Source of the DNA: Pseudoluteimonas sp047602125
Lineage (GTDB): Bacteria > Pseudomonadota > Gammaproteobacteria > Xanthomonadales > Xanthomonadaceae
NCBI GenBank assembly: GCA_047602125.1
Contig: JASGIB010000001.1
Coordinates: 1,612,001-1,676,000, forward strand
Length of the DNA: 64,000 nt
Reading direction: 5' to 3'
A model generated the notes under the pieces. The model saw only the letters and a list, made by a program, of their open reading frames with translations. It ran no database searches and was not told where the DNA came from. The position numbers and the translations under genes are program-made. This document shows positions 52,326 through 61,418 of the stretch, in pieces; positions within the stretch are counted from its first letter, which is position 1, and every line of letters begins with the position of its first letter.

Positions 52326-53960
52326 ATGTCCGCCACGCATCCCACCGACGTCGCCGCCGTTGACTCGCACGGCCACGACGACCACGACCACAAGCCGCGG
52401 TTCTTCGAGCGCTGGTTCTTCTCCACCAACCACAAGGACATCGGCACGCTGTACCTGCTGTTCGCGTTCACGATGGTGATCGTGGGCGCGGCGTTCTCGG
52501 TGGTGATCCGCGCCGAACTCGCCGAGCCGGGCCTGCAGTTCGTCAAGCCCGAGTTCTTCAACCAGATGACCACCATGCACGCGCTGGTGATGATCTTCGG
52601 CGCGATCATGCCGGCGTTCGTCGGCCTGGCGAACTGGATGGTGCCGCTGCAGATCGGCGCGCCGGACATGGCGCTGCCGCGCATGAACAACTGGTCGTTC
52701 TGGATCATGCCGTTCGCGTTCAGCCTGCTGCTGATCACGTTCTTCATGCCCGGCGGCGCGCCCGCCGGCGGCTGGACCATGTACCCGCCGCTGATGCTGC
52801 AGGGCGGCACCAACGTCGCCTTCGCGGTGTTCGCGGTGCACATGATGGGCATCAGCTCGATCATGGGCGCGATCAACATCATCGCGACCATCCTCAACAT
52901 GCGCGCGCCGGGCGTGGACCTGCTGAAGATGCCGATCTTCTGCTGGACCTGGCTGATCACCGCCTTCCTGCTGATCGCGGTGATGCCGGTGCTGGCCGGC
53001 GCGGTGACCATGCTGCTCACCGACAAGTACTTCGGCACCAGCTTCTTCAGCGCGGCCGGCGGCGGCGACCCGGTGATGTACCAGCACATCTTCTGGTTCT
53101 TCGGCCACCCCGAGGTCTACATCATGATCCTGCCCGCCTTCGGCGTGGCCAGCGAGATCATCCCGACCTTCAGCCGCAAGCCGCTGTTCGGCTACCAGGC
53201 GATGGTGTACGCGACCGCCGCGATCGCGTTCCTGTCGTTCATCGTGTGGGCGCACCACATGTTCACCGTCGGCATGCCGCTCGGCGGCGAGATCTACTTC
53301 ATGTTCGCGACGATGCTGATCTCGGTGCCGACCGGCGTGAAGGTGTTCAACTGGGTGAGCACGATGTGGAAGGGCTCGCTCAGCTTCGAGGCGCCGATGC
53401 TGTGGGCGGTGGCGTTCGTGATCCTGTTCACCATCGGCGGCTTCTCGGGGCTGATGCTGGCGATCGTCCCCGCGGACTTCCAGTACCACGACACCTACTT
53501 CGTGGTCGCGCACTTCCACTACGTGCTGGTCACCGGCGCGCTGTTCGCGATCATCGCCGCGATCTACTACTGGTGGCCGAAGTGGACCGGGCGCATGTAC
53601 AGCCAGTTCTGGAGCAAGTTCCACTTCTGGTGGAGCGTGGTGTTCGTGAACGTGCTGTTCTTCCCGCAGCACTTCCTCGGCCTGGCCGGCATGCCGCGCC
53701 GCATCCCGGATTACAACGTGGTGTTCGCCGACTGGAACCTGGTCAGCTCGATCGGCGCGTTCGGCATGTTCCTGACGCCGTTCATGATGATTGGCGTGCT
53801 GGGCTGGTCGCTGAAGAAGGGCGCGAAGGCCCCGGCGCGGCCGTGGGAGAGCGCGCGCGGGCTGGAATGGACGGTGCCCTCGCCGGCGCCGCACCACACC
53901 TTCACCGTGCCGCCGATGATCCGCGAGGGCGACCTCGCCCACGGCGACGTCACCCACTGA
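52326..53960 (+). CDS. ctaD: Cytochrome c oxidase subunit I
   Basis: 544 residues with 12 helices. The proton D-channel and binuclear centre motifs are intact: FSTNHKDIGTLYLLFA, HPEVYIMILPAFG, WAHHMFTVGM and HDTYFVVAHFHYVL. It binds heme a, a3 and CuB and reduces oxygen while pumping protons. Start at ATG with GAGGTAGGAC upstream, 32 bases from coxB. Confidence 0.97.
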   Translation: MSATHPTDVAAVDSHGHDDHDHKPRFFERWFFSTNHKDIGTLYLLFAFTMVIVGAAFSVVIRAELAEPGLQFVKPEFFNQMTTMHALVMIFGAIMPAFVGLANWMVPLQIGAPDMALPRMNNWSFWIMPFAFSLLLITFFMPGGAPAGGWTMYPPLMLQGGTNVAFAVFAVHMMGISSIMGAINIIATILNMRAPGVDLLKMPIFCWTWLITAFLLIAVMPVLAGAVTMLLTDKYFGTSFFSAAGGGDPVMYQHIFWFFGHPEVYIMILPAFGVASEIIPTFSRKPLFGYQAMVYATAAIAFLSFIVWAHHMFTVGMPLGGEIYFMFATMLISVPTGVKVFNWVSTMWKGSLSFEAPMLWAVAFVILFTIGGFSGLMLAIVPADFQYHDTYFVVAHFHYVLVTGALFAIIAAIYYWWPKWTGRMYSQFWSKFHFWWSVVFVNVLFFPQHFLGLAGMPRRIPDYNVVFADWNLVSSIGAFGMFLTPFMMIGVLGWSLKKGAKAPARPWESARGLEWTVPSPAPHHTFTVPPMIREGDLAHGDVTH

Positions 53961-53965
53961 TCGCG

Positions 53966-54100
53966 ATGCCGAAGGCGCCCGCACTGCAGCCGGACTTCGA
54001 AGCGCGCCGCCGCGCGGCGCGCCGTACCGCGCTGGCCATGGCCGCGGTCGCGGTCGCGGTGTACGCGCTGTTCATGCTGACCGGGACGATCGGCAAGTGA
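53966..54100 (+). CDS. Small membrane protein of the oxidase operon (cytochrome oxidase small assembly protein-like)
   Basis: Only 44 residues, MPKAPALQPDFEARRRAARRT then one helix (ALAMAAVAVAVYALFMLTG). It fits exactly between ctaD (5-base gap) and ctaG (GTGA overlap). Tiny basic-plus-helix proteins at this position are known in beta- and gammaproteobacterial oxidase operons and are thought to assist assembly. Identification rests on position, length and topology. Confidence 0.65.
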   Translation: MPKAPALQPDFEARRRAARRTALAMAAVAVAVYALFMLTGTIGK

Positions 54101-54675
54101 GCGATCCGCGCACCGCCGGGATCGCGAAGCTGGTCGGCGTCGTGCTGGCGGCGTTCGCGCTCACCTTCTCGCTGGTGCCGCTGTACCGCGTCGCCTGTGA
54201 AAAAGTGTTCGGCATCCGCCTCGACAACACGCCGTCGGCGCCGATCGCCGATGCCGCGGCGTCGGAAAAGCCCGCGCGCACGGTGACCGTGATCTTCGAC
54301 GGCGAAGCCAACTCCAAGCTGCCGTGGGCGTTCCATCCGGAACAGGCCTCGATGCAGGTCCGCGTCGGCGAGCAGTACGGCACCCAGTACTTCGCGCGCA
54401 ACGACGGCGGCCGCGCCATCGTCGGTAGCGCCGCGCCGTCGATCGCGCCCGCGCGCGCCTCGAAGTACTTCAACAAGACCGAATGCTTCTGCTTCACCGC
54501 GCAGGAGCTCGGCGCGGGCGAATCGCGCGACATGCCGGTGCGCTTCATCATCGACCCGGCGCTGCCGGACGACATCAACACGATCACGCTGTCCTACACC
54601 TTCTACAAGAACGACGCGCTCACCGCGCAGTTGCCCGCGGGCTCGCCCGCGACCACGCCGCGCGCCGCGCCCTGA
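54097..54675 (+). CDS. ctaG: Cytochrome c oxidase assembly protein CtaG (Cox11)
   Basis: 192 residues. One N-terminal helix with FSLVPLYRVACEKVFG, then a periplasmic Ig-like domain with the copper motif TECFCFTAQELGAGE. It delivers copper to CuB in subunit I. GTG start overlapping the small upstream gene by GTGA. Confidence 0.95.
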   Translation: MSDPRTAGIAKLVGVVLAAFALTFSLVPLYRVACEKVFGIRLDNTPSAPIADAAASEKPARTVTVIFDGEANSKLPWAFHPEQASMQVRVGEQYGTQYFARNDGGRAIVGSAAPSIAPARASKYFNKTECFCFTAQELGAGESRDMPVRFIIDPALPDDINTITLSYTFYKNDALTAQLPAGSPATTPRAAP

Positions 54676-54703
54676 CCGAACGCCAAGCCCGAGAAGAACC
54701 GCC

Positions 54704-55603
54704 ATGGCCAACGCCCACGCAGACATCGCCCACGAAGGCAGCCACGACCACAGCCACTACTACGTGCCGCACGGCAGCCGCTGGCCGGTGATCGCGTCGG
54801 TGGCGCTGTTCGCGACCATGCTCGGCTTCGCCAGCTGGCTGAACGAGTTCTCGTTCGGGCGGACGCTGTTCTTCGCGGGCCTCGCCTTCCTCGCGCTGAT
54901 CCTGTTCAAGTGGTTCGCCGACGTCATCACCGAGTCGCTGCGCGGCTACTACAACAAGCAGGTCGACACCTCGTTCCGGATGGGGATGATCTGGTTCATC
55001 TTCTCCGAGGTGATGTTCTTCGCCGCGTTCTTCGGCGCGCTGTTCTACACCCGCCAGTTCGCGATGACCTGGCTCGGCGGTTCGGGCGACGGCGTGATGA
55101 CCAACGAACTGCTGTGGCCGGGTTTTTCCTCGTCGTGGCCGAGCAACGGCCCGGCGGACATGGGCGGCGCGTTCCAGACCATCCCGGCGTGGGGCCTGCC
55201 GCTGCTGAACACGCTGATCCTGCTCACCTCGGGCGTGACCGTGACCATCGCGCACCACGCGCTCAAGGCCGGCCATCGCAAGGCGCTGCTGCTGTTCCTC
55301 GGCCTGACCATCCTGCTGGGCTGCACCTTCCTGTACTTCCAGTCGCACGAGTACATGGAGGCTTACCGCGAACTCAACCTCACCCTGGGTTCGGGCATCT
55401 ACGGTTCCACGTTCTTCATGCTCACCGGTTTCCACGGCGCGCACGTGACCCTGGGCACGCTGATGCTGGCGATCATCTGGCTGCGCTGCGCGAAGGGCCA
55501 CTTCAGCAAGGACGACCACTTCGCGTTCGAGGCGGTGGCCTGGTACTGGCATTTCGTCGACGTGGTGTGGCTGGGCCTGTTCCTGTTCGTGTACGTCCTC
55601 TGA
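54704..55603 (+). CDS. ctaE: Cytochrome c oxidase subunit III
   Basis: 299 residues with seven helices, including GMIWFIFSEVMFFAAFFGALFYTRQF, a large periplasmic or extra loop (FSSSWPSNGPADMG), and the C-terminal VAWYWHFVDVVWLGLFLFVYVL. It stabilises oxidase and proton uptake. It follows ctaG by 28 bases. Confidence 0.96.
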   Translation: MANAHADIAHEGSHDHSHYYVPHGSRWPVIASVALFATMLGFASWLNEFSFGRTLFFAGLAFLALILFKWFADVITESLRGYYNKQVDTSFRMGMIWFIFSEVMFFAAFFGALFYTRQFAMTWLGGSGDGVMTNELLWPGFSSSWPSNGPADMGGAFQTIPAWGLPLLNTLILLTSGVTVTIAHHALKAGHRKALLLFLGLTILLGCTFLYFQSHEYMEAYRELNLTLGSGIYGSTFFMLTGFHGAHVTLGTLMLAIIWLRCAKGHFSKDDHFAFEAVAWYWHFVDVVWLGLFLFVYVL

Positions 55604-55783
55604 CGCACCGGAGCTCGCCACCGCGTTGTCGTAGCGCCGCCCCGCGAATCCTCATTGACCGCACGTCAACTCCGGTCCGCAGGGCGACGCGCTCCTAGCG
55701 GCGCCATCGCCCGATGCGCTTGGAAACCTTGCCCGGATCGCCGGATATTCGCGGGCCGGAACGCGAGCGCGGGGGCCGGAAGC

Positions 55784-56011
55784 TCAGCCCGGGTTGCGGC
55801 CGACGCCGTGCGGCGTGATCCAGCCCATGCGGATGGCGAGGATGACCAGCAGGATCAGCGCGATCGAGATCGCGATGCGGCGGGTGAGGGCGTTCACGGT
55901 GCGCTTGGTCGTACCCTTGTCCACCAGCATGTAGTACAGGCCGGCGCCGAGGTTCCACAGGATGACCGCGAGGAACGCGACCACGATCAGGATCTTGAGC
56001 GATTCGTTCAT
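55784..56011 (-). CDS. DUF2909/twin transmembrane protein
   Basis: 75 residues with two helices (ILIVVAFLAVILWNLGAGLYYMLV; RIAISIALILLVILAIRMGWI) separated by DKGTTKRTVNALTRR. This pattern is that of the DUF2909 family, normally found next to surf1 in oxidase clusters. It is on the opposite strand to its neighbours. Function unknown. Confidence 0.85.
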   Translation of the reverse strand: MNESLKILIVVAFLAVILWNLGAGLYYMLVDKGTTKRTVNALTRRIAISIALILLVILAIRMGWITPHGVGRNPG

Positions 56012-56071
56012 GCGCGCCTCGATGCGTGCGTCGTGGTGCCCGGCATTATCGCAGCCGGGCCACCGGGGCGC

Positions 56072-56800
56072 ATGAAGATTCGGCGCATGCCCTTGTGGCT
56101 GGGCTGGGCGCTGGCGCTGCTGGTCGCGGCCGGTTTCGCCCGGCTCGGCGTCTGGCAGCTGGCGCGGATGCACGAGAAGGAACGGATGCTCGCCAACGTG
56201 CAGGAAGTGTTGGCGAAGAGGGTTCCACGGCCGTTGTCGCTCGCTTCCTCGGGATCGCGCGCGAGCGATTACGACTGGGCCGCGGGCCGCGGCCGTTTCG
56301 CGAATGCGCCGGCGGTGCTGCTCGACAACCAGTCGCGTGGCGACAGCGCCGGCGTGCGCGCGTACCGTCTGTTCCTGCCCGATGCCCTGGCTGCGGCGCC
56401 ATTGCTGGTGGAACTGGGCTGGCTTCCGCTACCGGGCGATCGCGCAATGCCGCATGTCGCCGCGATCGCCGGCGACATCGAGGTGCGCGGCCTGTTGCTG
56501 CCGCCGCCTTCGCCCGGGCTGGTCGCCGCGACCGCGAACCGCATTCCGAACGGCGAAGTGCTCGCCACGGCGCTCGACGCACCCGAACTGCCGCGCTTGC
56601 TCGACGTCGCGAAACTGCCGCCGCGCGTCCTTCGACTCGATCCCGCGACGACGAACCTCGGCTACGCGCGCGACCTCGACGTGTTGCCGAACACGCTGCC
56701 GCCCTCGCGCCACCTCGGCTACGCGGTGCAATGGTTCGCGCTCGCCGCCGCGGTGCTCGCCACCGCCGCCGTGCTCACTTTCCGGAAACCCCGCGCATGA
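56072..56800 (+). CDS. SURF1-family cytochrome oxidase assembly protein
   Basis: 242 residues with a helix at each end (WLGWALALLVAAGFARLGVWQLARMHEK and QWFALAAAVLATAAVLTF) around a periplasmic domain containing VLLDNQSRGDSAGVRAYRLF and LVELGWLP, the SURF1 motifs. It helps insert heme a into oxidase. Its stop overlaps the next ATG by ATGA. Confidence 0.9.
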   Translation: MKIRRMPLWLGWALALLVAAGFARLGVWQLARMHEKERMLANVQEVLAKRVPRPLSLASSGSRASDYDWAAGRGRFANAPAVLLDNQSRGDSAGVRAYRLFLPDALAAAPLLVELGWLPLPGDRAMPHVAAIAGDIEVRGLLLPPPSPGLVAATANRIPNGEVLATALDAPELPRLLDVAKLPPRVLRLDPATTNLGYARDLDVLPNTLPPSRHLGYAVQWFALAAAVLATAAVLTFRKPRA

Positions 56801-57360
56801 ATTCGATTCCGACGCCCGAACGCAACCGCAATCGGCGCCTGCTGCTCGCCCTCGCGCTGCTGTTCCTCGGCACGTTCTTCCTCGCCGGCGTCCTGCGCTT
56901 CTCCGGCTGGCGCCCGCAGGGGTTGAAGAACAAGGGCGAACTGCTGCAGCCGCCCGCGGACCTGCGCGACGTCGCGCCGCGCCTGGAAGCGGGTGGCAGC
57001 TACGCATGGAATCCGGAAGGGCGCACCTGGCGCATCCTCGTGCCGGCGCCCGCGCAATGCGATGCGAAGTGCGTACAACTCGCGGAAGGCTTGGACAAGG
57101 TGCGCGCGCTGGCCGGCAAGGACATGCCGCGCGTGGACATCCTCTGGCTTGGCCCGCATCCGGCCGGCCTGCCGAACGACGGCGTGCGCGTGCTCGTGGA
57201 CGATGCCGCGTTGCGCGCGCGCCTGCCGCTCGCCGACGATCCGCGCGGAACGCCGGTGTACGTGCTCGATCCGAACGGCTTCGTGGTGCTGCGCTATGCG
57301 CCGGGGTTCGACGTCGGCGACCTGCGCACCGACCTTTCGCGACTGTTGAAGCTGGGCTGA
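56797..57360 (+). CDS. Membrane-anchored Sco/thioredoxin-like protein of the oxidase cluster
   Basis: 187 residues. One N-terminal helix (LLLALALLFLGTFFLAGVL), a periplasmic region with CDAKC near residue 90 and YVLDPNGFVVLRYAPGFDVGDLRTDL near the C terminus. CxxxC and the final strand-helix are reminiscent of Sco copper chaperones or thioredoxin-like proteins, but overall similarity is low. It lies between surf1 and ctaA, coupled to surf1 by ATGA, which fits a role in copper or heme insertion. Confidence 0.65.
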   Translation: MNSIPTPERNRNRRLLLALALLFLGTFFLAGVLRFSGWRPQGLKNKGELLQPPADLRDVAPRLEAGGSYAWNPEGRTWRILVPAPAQCDAKCVQLAEGLDKVRALAGKDMPRVDILWLGPHPAGLPNDGVRVLVDDAALRARLPLADDPRGTPVYVLDPNGFVVLRYAPGFDVGDLRTDLSRLLKLG

Positions 57361-57361
57361 C

Positions 57362-58510
57362 ATGCAGACACCGATTCCCGTTGCGCCTTACCGGCATTTC
57401 CACCGCCTCGCCTGGCTGGCGGTGGCGCTCGCGTTCGGCGTGATCGTGTTCGGCGCCTTCGTGCGCCTGTCGAACGCCGGCCTGAGCTGCCCCGACTGGC
57501 CGACCTGCTACGGCCGCGCCGCGTGGCCGGGCGCCGCGCACGATTCGCTCAACCGCGCCGCCGAGGCGATCCGCCCGGTGGAACCGCACAAGGCTTGGCG
57601 CGAGCAATTGCACCGCATGCTCGCCGGCACGCTCGGCTTGCTGGTGTTCGCGCTGGCGTTGCTGGCGACGCGCAGGCGGCCGAAGGGCTGGGTGCACGTG
57701 CTCGCCGCGGCCGCGGCGGTCGCATGCTCGATCCCCTTGTACATGCACGCGCATTACCTGCCGGCCGCGATCTTCGCCGTGTTCGCGGAAGCGCTGCTCG
57801 TCGTCGCCGCGTTGCGCTGGTCGAACGCGGATTTCGCGCGCGTGTCCATGCTCACGTTCGCGATGATCGTGTTCCAGGCGCTGCTCGGCATGTGGACCGT
57901 GACCTGGCTGCTCAAGCCCATCGTGGTGATGGGCCACCTGCTCGGCGGGCTGCTCACGTTCTCGCTGCTGGCATGGACCGCATGGCGGGCGACCGATGCG
58001 CCAATCCACCTCGCCGAAGCCCTGCAATTGCGGCGCTGGGTGATCGTCGGGCTGGTCCTGCTCGGCGTGCAGATAGCGCTCGGCGGCTGGACCAGCGCGA
58101 ATTACGCGGCGCTCGCCTGCGGCAACGATTTCCCGAAATGCGTGGGCCAGTGGATTCCGCCGCACGATTTCCACCAGGGATTCGTGCTGTGGCGCGGGAT
58201 CGGCGTGGACTACGAAGGCGGCGTGCTCGACGGTGCGGCGCGGATCGCGATCCAGCTCGCGCACCGGCTTGGCGCGGCCGCGGTGTTCGCCTTCGTCCTG
58301 CTGTTCGCGCTGAAGCTGGTGCGCACGCCGGGCATGTTCGGCTGGAGCATCGCGTTGCTGGCGTTGGCCTGCGCGCAGGTCGGGCTCGGCATCGCCAACG
58401 TGAAACTCGGCCTGCCGCTGCACGTGGCGGTGCTGCACAACGCTGGCGCCGCGCTGTTGTTGTTCGTGCTGGTCACGTTGCTGGCGCGGCTGCGTCCGCC
58501 GGAGACTTGA
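57362..58510 (+). CDS. ctaA: Heme A synthase (COX15/CtaA family)
   Basis: 382 residues with eight helices. The first, FGAFVRLSNAGLSCPDWPTCYG, is diagnostic, and the heme-binding histidines appear in EQLHRMLAG, VMGHLLGG, LAHRLGAAA and LHNAGAALL. It oxidises the heme O methyl group to the formyl group of heme A. It starts two bases after the preceding stop. Confidence 0.93.
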   Translation: MQTPIPVAPYRHFHRLAWLAVALAFGVIVFGAFVRLSNAGLSCPDWPTCYGRAAWPGAAHDSLNRAAEAIRPVEPHKAWREQLHRMLAGTLGLLVFALALLATRRRPKGWVHVLAAAAAVACSIPLYMHAHYLPAAIFAVFAEALLVVAALRWSNADFARVSMLTFAMIVFQALLGMWTVTWLLKPIVVMGHLLGGLLTFSLLAWTAWRATDAPIHLAEALQLRRWVIVGLVLLGVQIALGGWTSANYAALACGNDFPKCVGQWIPPHDFHQGFVLWRGIGVDYEGGVLDGAARIAIQLAHRLGAAAVFAFVLLFALKLVRTPGMFGWSIALLALACAQVGLGIANVKLGLPLHVAVLHNAGAALLLFVLVTLLARLRPPET

Positions 58511-58518
58511 GGGCCGCG

Positions 58519-59451
58519 ATGGCGAACGCGAGCTTCCGCGAATACTGGACGCTGACCAAGCCGCGCGTGGTCGCGCTGATCGTGTTCACCGCGCTGGTGG
58601 GCATGTTCCTCGCCGTGCCGGGGCTGCCGCCCGTGCGCGAAACCGTGTTCGGCCTGCTCGGCATCTGGCTGGCGGCGGCCTCCGCCGCGGCGATCAACCA
58701 CCTCATCGACCAGCGCATCGACAAGGTGATGGTGCGCACCGCCGACCGCCCGCTCGCGACCGGCGCATTGAAGCCGGCGCAGGTGCTGGCGTTCGCGGTG
58801 TTCCTCGGCGCCGCGTCGATGACGATATTGATCGCGCTGGTGAACCCTCTGTGCGCGGCGCTCACGTTCGCCTCCCTGATCGGTTACGCCATCGTCTACA
58901 CCGCCTGGCTCAAGCGCGCGACACCGCAGAACATCGTGATCGGCGGCATCGCCGGCGCGGCGCCGCCGTTGCTGGGCTGGGCGGCGGTCACCGGCATGGC
59001 CAGCGAATACGACTGGGCGCAGGCGCTGCTGCTCGTGCTGATCGTGTTCGTGTGGACGCCGCCGCATTTCTGGGCGCTGGCGATCTTCCGCCGCGAGGAC
59101 TACGCGCGCGCGCTGGTGCCGATGCTGCCGGTGACCCACGGCGCGGAATACACGCGCTGGCAGATCATGCTTTACACCATCCTGCTCGTCGTCATTTCCG
59201 TGTTGCCGGCGATCACGCCCGCAGGCCCGCTTCCCGCGGACGGGTTCATGAGCGGGTACTTCTACCTCGGCGGCGCGCTGGTGCTGGGCGCGGTGTTCGT
59301 GCGGCACGCGTGGCGCTTGCTGGATCCCCCGGACGAACGCTACGCGATGCACGTGTTCGGCTATTCCATCGCCTACCTGATGATGCTGTTCGCGCTGCTG
59401 CTCGTCGATCACTGGCTGGCGCCGTGGCTGCGGTCGGCGCCGCTGCAATGA
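58519..59451 (+). CDS. ctaB: Heme O synthase (protoheme IX farnesyltransferase)
   Basis: 310 residues, UbiA-type prenyltransferase with nine helices. The Asp-rich site NHLIDQRIDKVMVRTADRPL and the second, KRATPQNIVIGGIAGAAPPLLGW, bind Mg2+ and farnesyl diphosphate. It makes heme O, substrate of CtaA. Eight bases after ctaA. Confidence 0.95.
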   Translation: MANASFREYWTLTKPRVVALIVFTALVGMFLAVPGLPPVRETVFGLLGIWLAAASAAAINHLIDQRIDKVMVRTADRPLATGALKPAQVLAFAVFLGAASMTILIALVNPLCAALTFASLIGYAIVYTAWLKRATPQNIVIGGIAGAAPPLLGWAAVTGMASEYDWAQALLLVLIVFVWTPPHFWALAIFRREDYARALVPMLPVTHGAEYTRWQIMLYTILLVVISVLPAITPAGPLPADGFMSGYFYLGGALVLGAVFVRHAWRLLDPPDERYAMHVFGYSIAYLMMLFALLLVDHWLAPWLRSAPLQ

Positions 59452-59473
59452 AGGGCGCGGTATCTTCCCCGCA

Positions 59474-61363
59474 ATGATCGAGTCGACGAAGCATCCCCAC
59501 CTCCGCGACGAAGCCAGCACCGACGCCTTGCCGGTCGCGCCTTCGCTCGGTGCCAGCCTCGACGCGGCGCGCATGCCGCGGCGCTCGACCTTGGTCGAAA
59601 GGCGCGTCCTGCTGGTGAGCGCGCTGGCGGTGCTGCTCGGCGTCGCCGCCGCCTTCATCGCGCGGATTTTGGTCGCGCTGATCGCGCTGGTGACCAATGC
59701 CGCGTTCTATGGCCGGCTGTCGTTCGAGACGGTGGCGCCCGCGGGCCACCATCTCGGCGCGTGGGTGATCGTGGTGCCGGTGCTCGGCGGCCTGGTCGTC
59801 GGCCTGATGGCGCGCTGGGGTTCGCGCGCGATCCGCGGCCACGGCATTCCCGAGGCGATGGAACAGGTCCTGCTCAACGAATCGAAGATCCCGCCGCGGA
59901 TCACCTTCCTCAAGCCGGTGTCGTCGGCGATCGCGATCGGCACCGGCGGGCCGTTCGGCGCCGAAGGCCCGATCATCGCCACCGGCGGCGCGCTCGGTTC
60001 CTTCCTCGGCCAGTTGCTGCACGTCACCGGGCACGAACGCAAGGTGTTGCTCGCGGCCGGCGCGGCCGGCGGCATGACCGCGATCTTCGGTTCACCGGTG
60101 GCGGCGGTGATCCTCGCGGTCGAATTGCTGTTGTTCGAACTGCGCCCGCGCTCGCTGATCCCGGTAGCGCTGGCGACGGTGGCCGCGGCCGGCGTGCGCT
60201 ATGCGACCGTCGGCGCCACGCCGGTGTTCGCGATGCCCTACGTCGCCGAACCGGGCATGGGCGCGCTGGGCGCATACGTGGCGCTCGGCGCGCTGATCGG
60301 CCTGGTGAGCGTCGCGGTCACGCACATCGTGTACGGCATCGAGGATGCGTTCGAGAAACTGCCGATCCACTGGATGTGGTGGCCGGCGATCGGCGGCGTC
60401 GCGGTCGGCGTGGTCGGTTACTTCGCGCCGCTGACCCTGGGCGTGGGCTACAACAACATCGAGGACATCGTCGCGGGCCATCTTGCCGTCGGCGCGCTGG
60501 CGTTCCTGTGCGCCATGAAGTTCATTTCGTGGTCGATCGCGCTCGGCAGCGGCACTTCCGGCGGCACCCTCGCGCCGCTGTTCACGATCGGGGGCGCGCT
60601 CGGCGCGCTCGCGGGTTTCGGCATCGTGGCGATCGCGCCGCAGCTCGGCGTGGATCCGCGCATCGCCGGGTTGGTCGGCATGGCCGCGATCTTCGCCGGC
60701 GCATCGCGCGCATTGCTGACCTCGGTGGTGTTCGCGTTCGAGACCACCCAGCAGCCGCACGGACTGTTGCCCTTGCTCGGCGGATGCGCGGCGGCCTACC
60801 TCGTCTCGGCGTTGATCATGCGCAACACGATCATGACCGAGAAGATCGCGCGCCGCGGCGTTCGCGTGCCGACCGAATACGCGGCCGATTACCTGGAACA
60901 GGTGCTGGTGCGCGATGCCAGCACGCGCAAGGTGGTGTCGCTGGGCACCCGCGACGAACTGTCCGAGATCCGGCGCCGGCTGAATTCGGGCGCGGCCGAT
61001 TACCAGCACGACGGCTTCCCGGTGATCGACGATGCCGGGCGCCTGCGCGGGCTGGTCTCGCGGCGCAGCCTGCAGGATCCGTCCGAACCGGGGAACCGCC
61101 GCATCGGCGACCTGCCGCTGCGCGCGCCGGTGGTGGTGCACGAACACCATTCCCTGCGCGAAGCCGCCGACCACATGGTCGCGGAGAACATCGGCCGGTT
61201 GATCGTGGTCGGCGTGGACGCGCCGCATCCGCTGGTCGGCATCCTCACCCGCGGCGACATCCTGTCAGCGCATGCACGGCGCCTGAAGGAAGCGCACGAA
61301 GGCGGCAGGCACATCCGCTGGCGCGCCAGTTCGCGCCGCGCGGCGGCCGAGGCGGACCGCTAG
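59474..61363 (+). CDS. CLC-type chloride channel/antiporter with CBS domains
   Basis: 629 residues. The CLC membrane domain shows GHGIPEAM (selectivity filter position), GPFGAEGPIIATGG with the gating Glu, and GSGTSGGTLAPLFTIGG. Two CBS repeats occupy the last 190 residues (HDGFPVIDDAGRLRGLVSRRSL; NIGRLIVVGVDAPHPLVGILTRGDIL), likely sensing nucleotides. It moves Cl- across the inner membrane. The N-terminal 35 residues are cytoplasmic and poorly conserved. Confidence 0.9.
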   Translation: MIESTKHPHLRDEASTDALPVAPSLGASLDAARMPRRSTLVERRVLLVSALAVLLGVAAAFIARILVALIALVTNAAFYGRLSFETVAPAGHHLGAWVIVVPVLGGLVVGLMARWGSRAIRGHGIPEAMEQVLLNESKIPPRITFLKPVSSAIAIGTGGPFGAEGPIIATGGALGSFLGQLLHVTGHERKVLLAAGAAGGMTAIFGSPVAAVILAVELLLFELRPRSLIPVALATVAAAGVRYATVGATPVFAMPYVAEPGMGALGAYVALGALIGLVSVAVTHIVYGIEDAFEKLPIHWMWWPAIGGVAVGVVGYFAPLTLGVGYNNIEDIVAGHLAVGALAFLCAMKFISWSIALGSGTSGGTLAPLFTIGGALGALAGFGIVAIAPQLGVDPRIAGLVGMAAIFAGASRALLTSVVFAFETTQQPHGLLPLLGGCAAAYLVSALIMRNTIMTEKIARRGVRVPTEYAADYLEQVLVRDASTRKVVSLGTRDELSEIRRRLNSGAADYQHDGFPVIDDAGRLRGLVSRRSLQDPSEPGNRRIGDLPLRAPVVVHEHHSLREAADHMVAENIGRLIVVGVDAPHPLVGILTRGDILSAHARRLKEAHEGGRHIRWRASSRRAAAEADR

Positions 61364-61418
61364 GGCGCAGTCGCACGCGGGTTGACCGGTGGCGCTGGGC
61401 AGGCCCGTTGTAGGGGAC

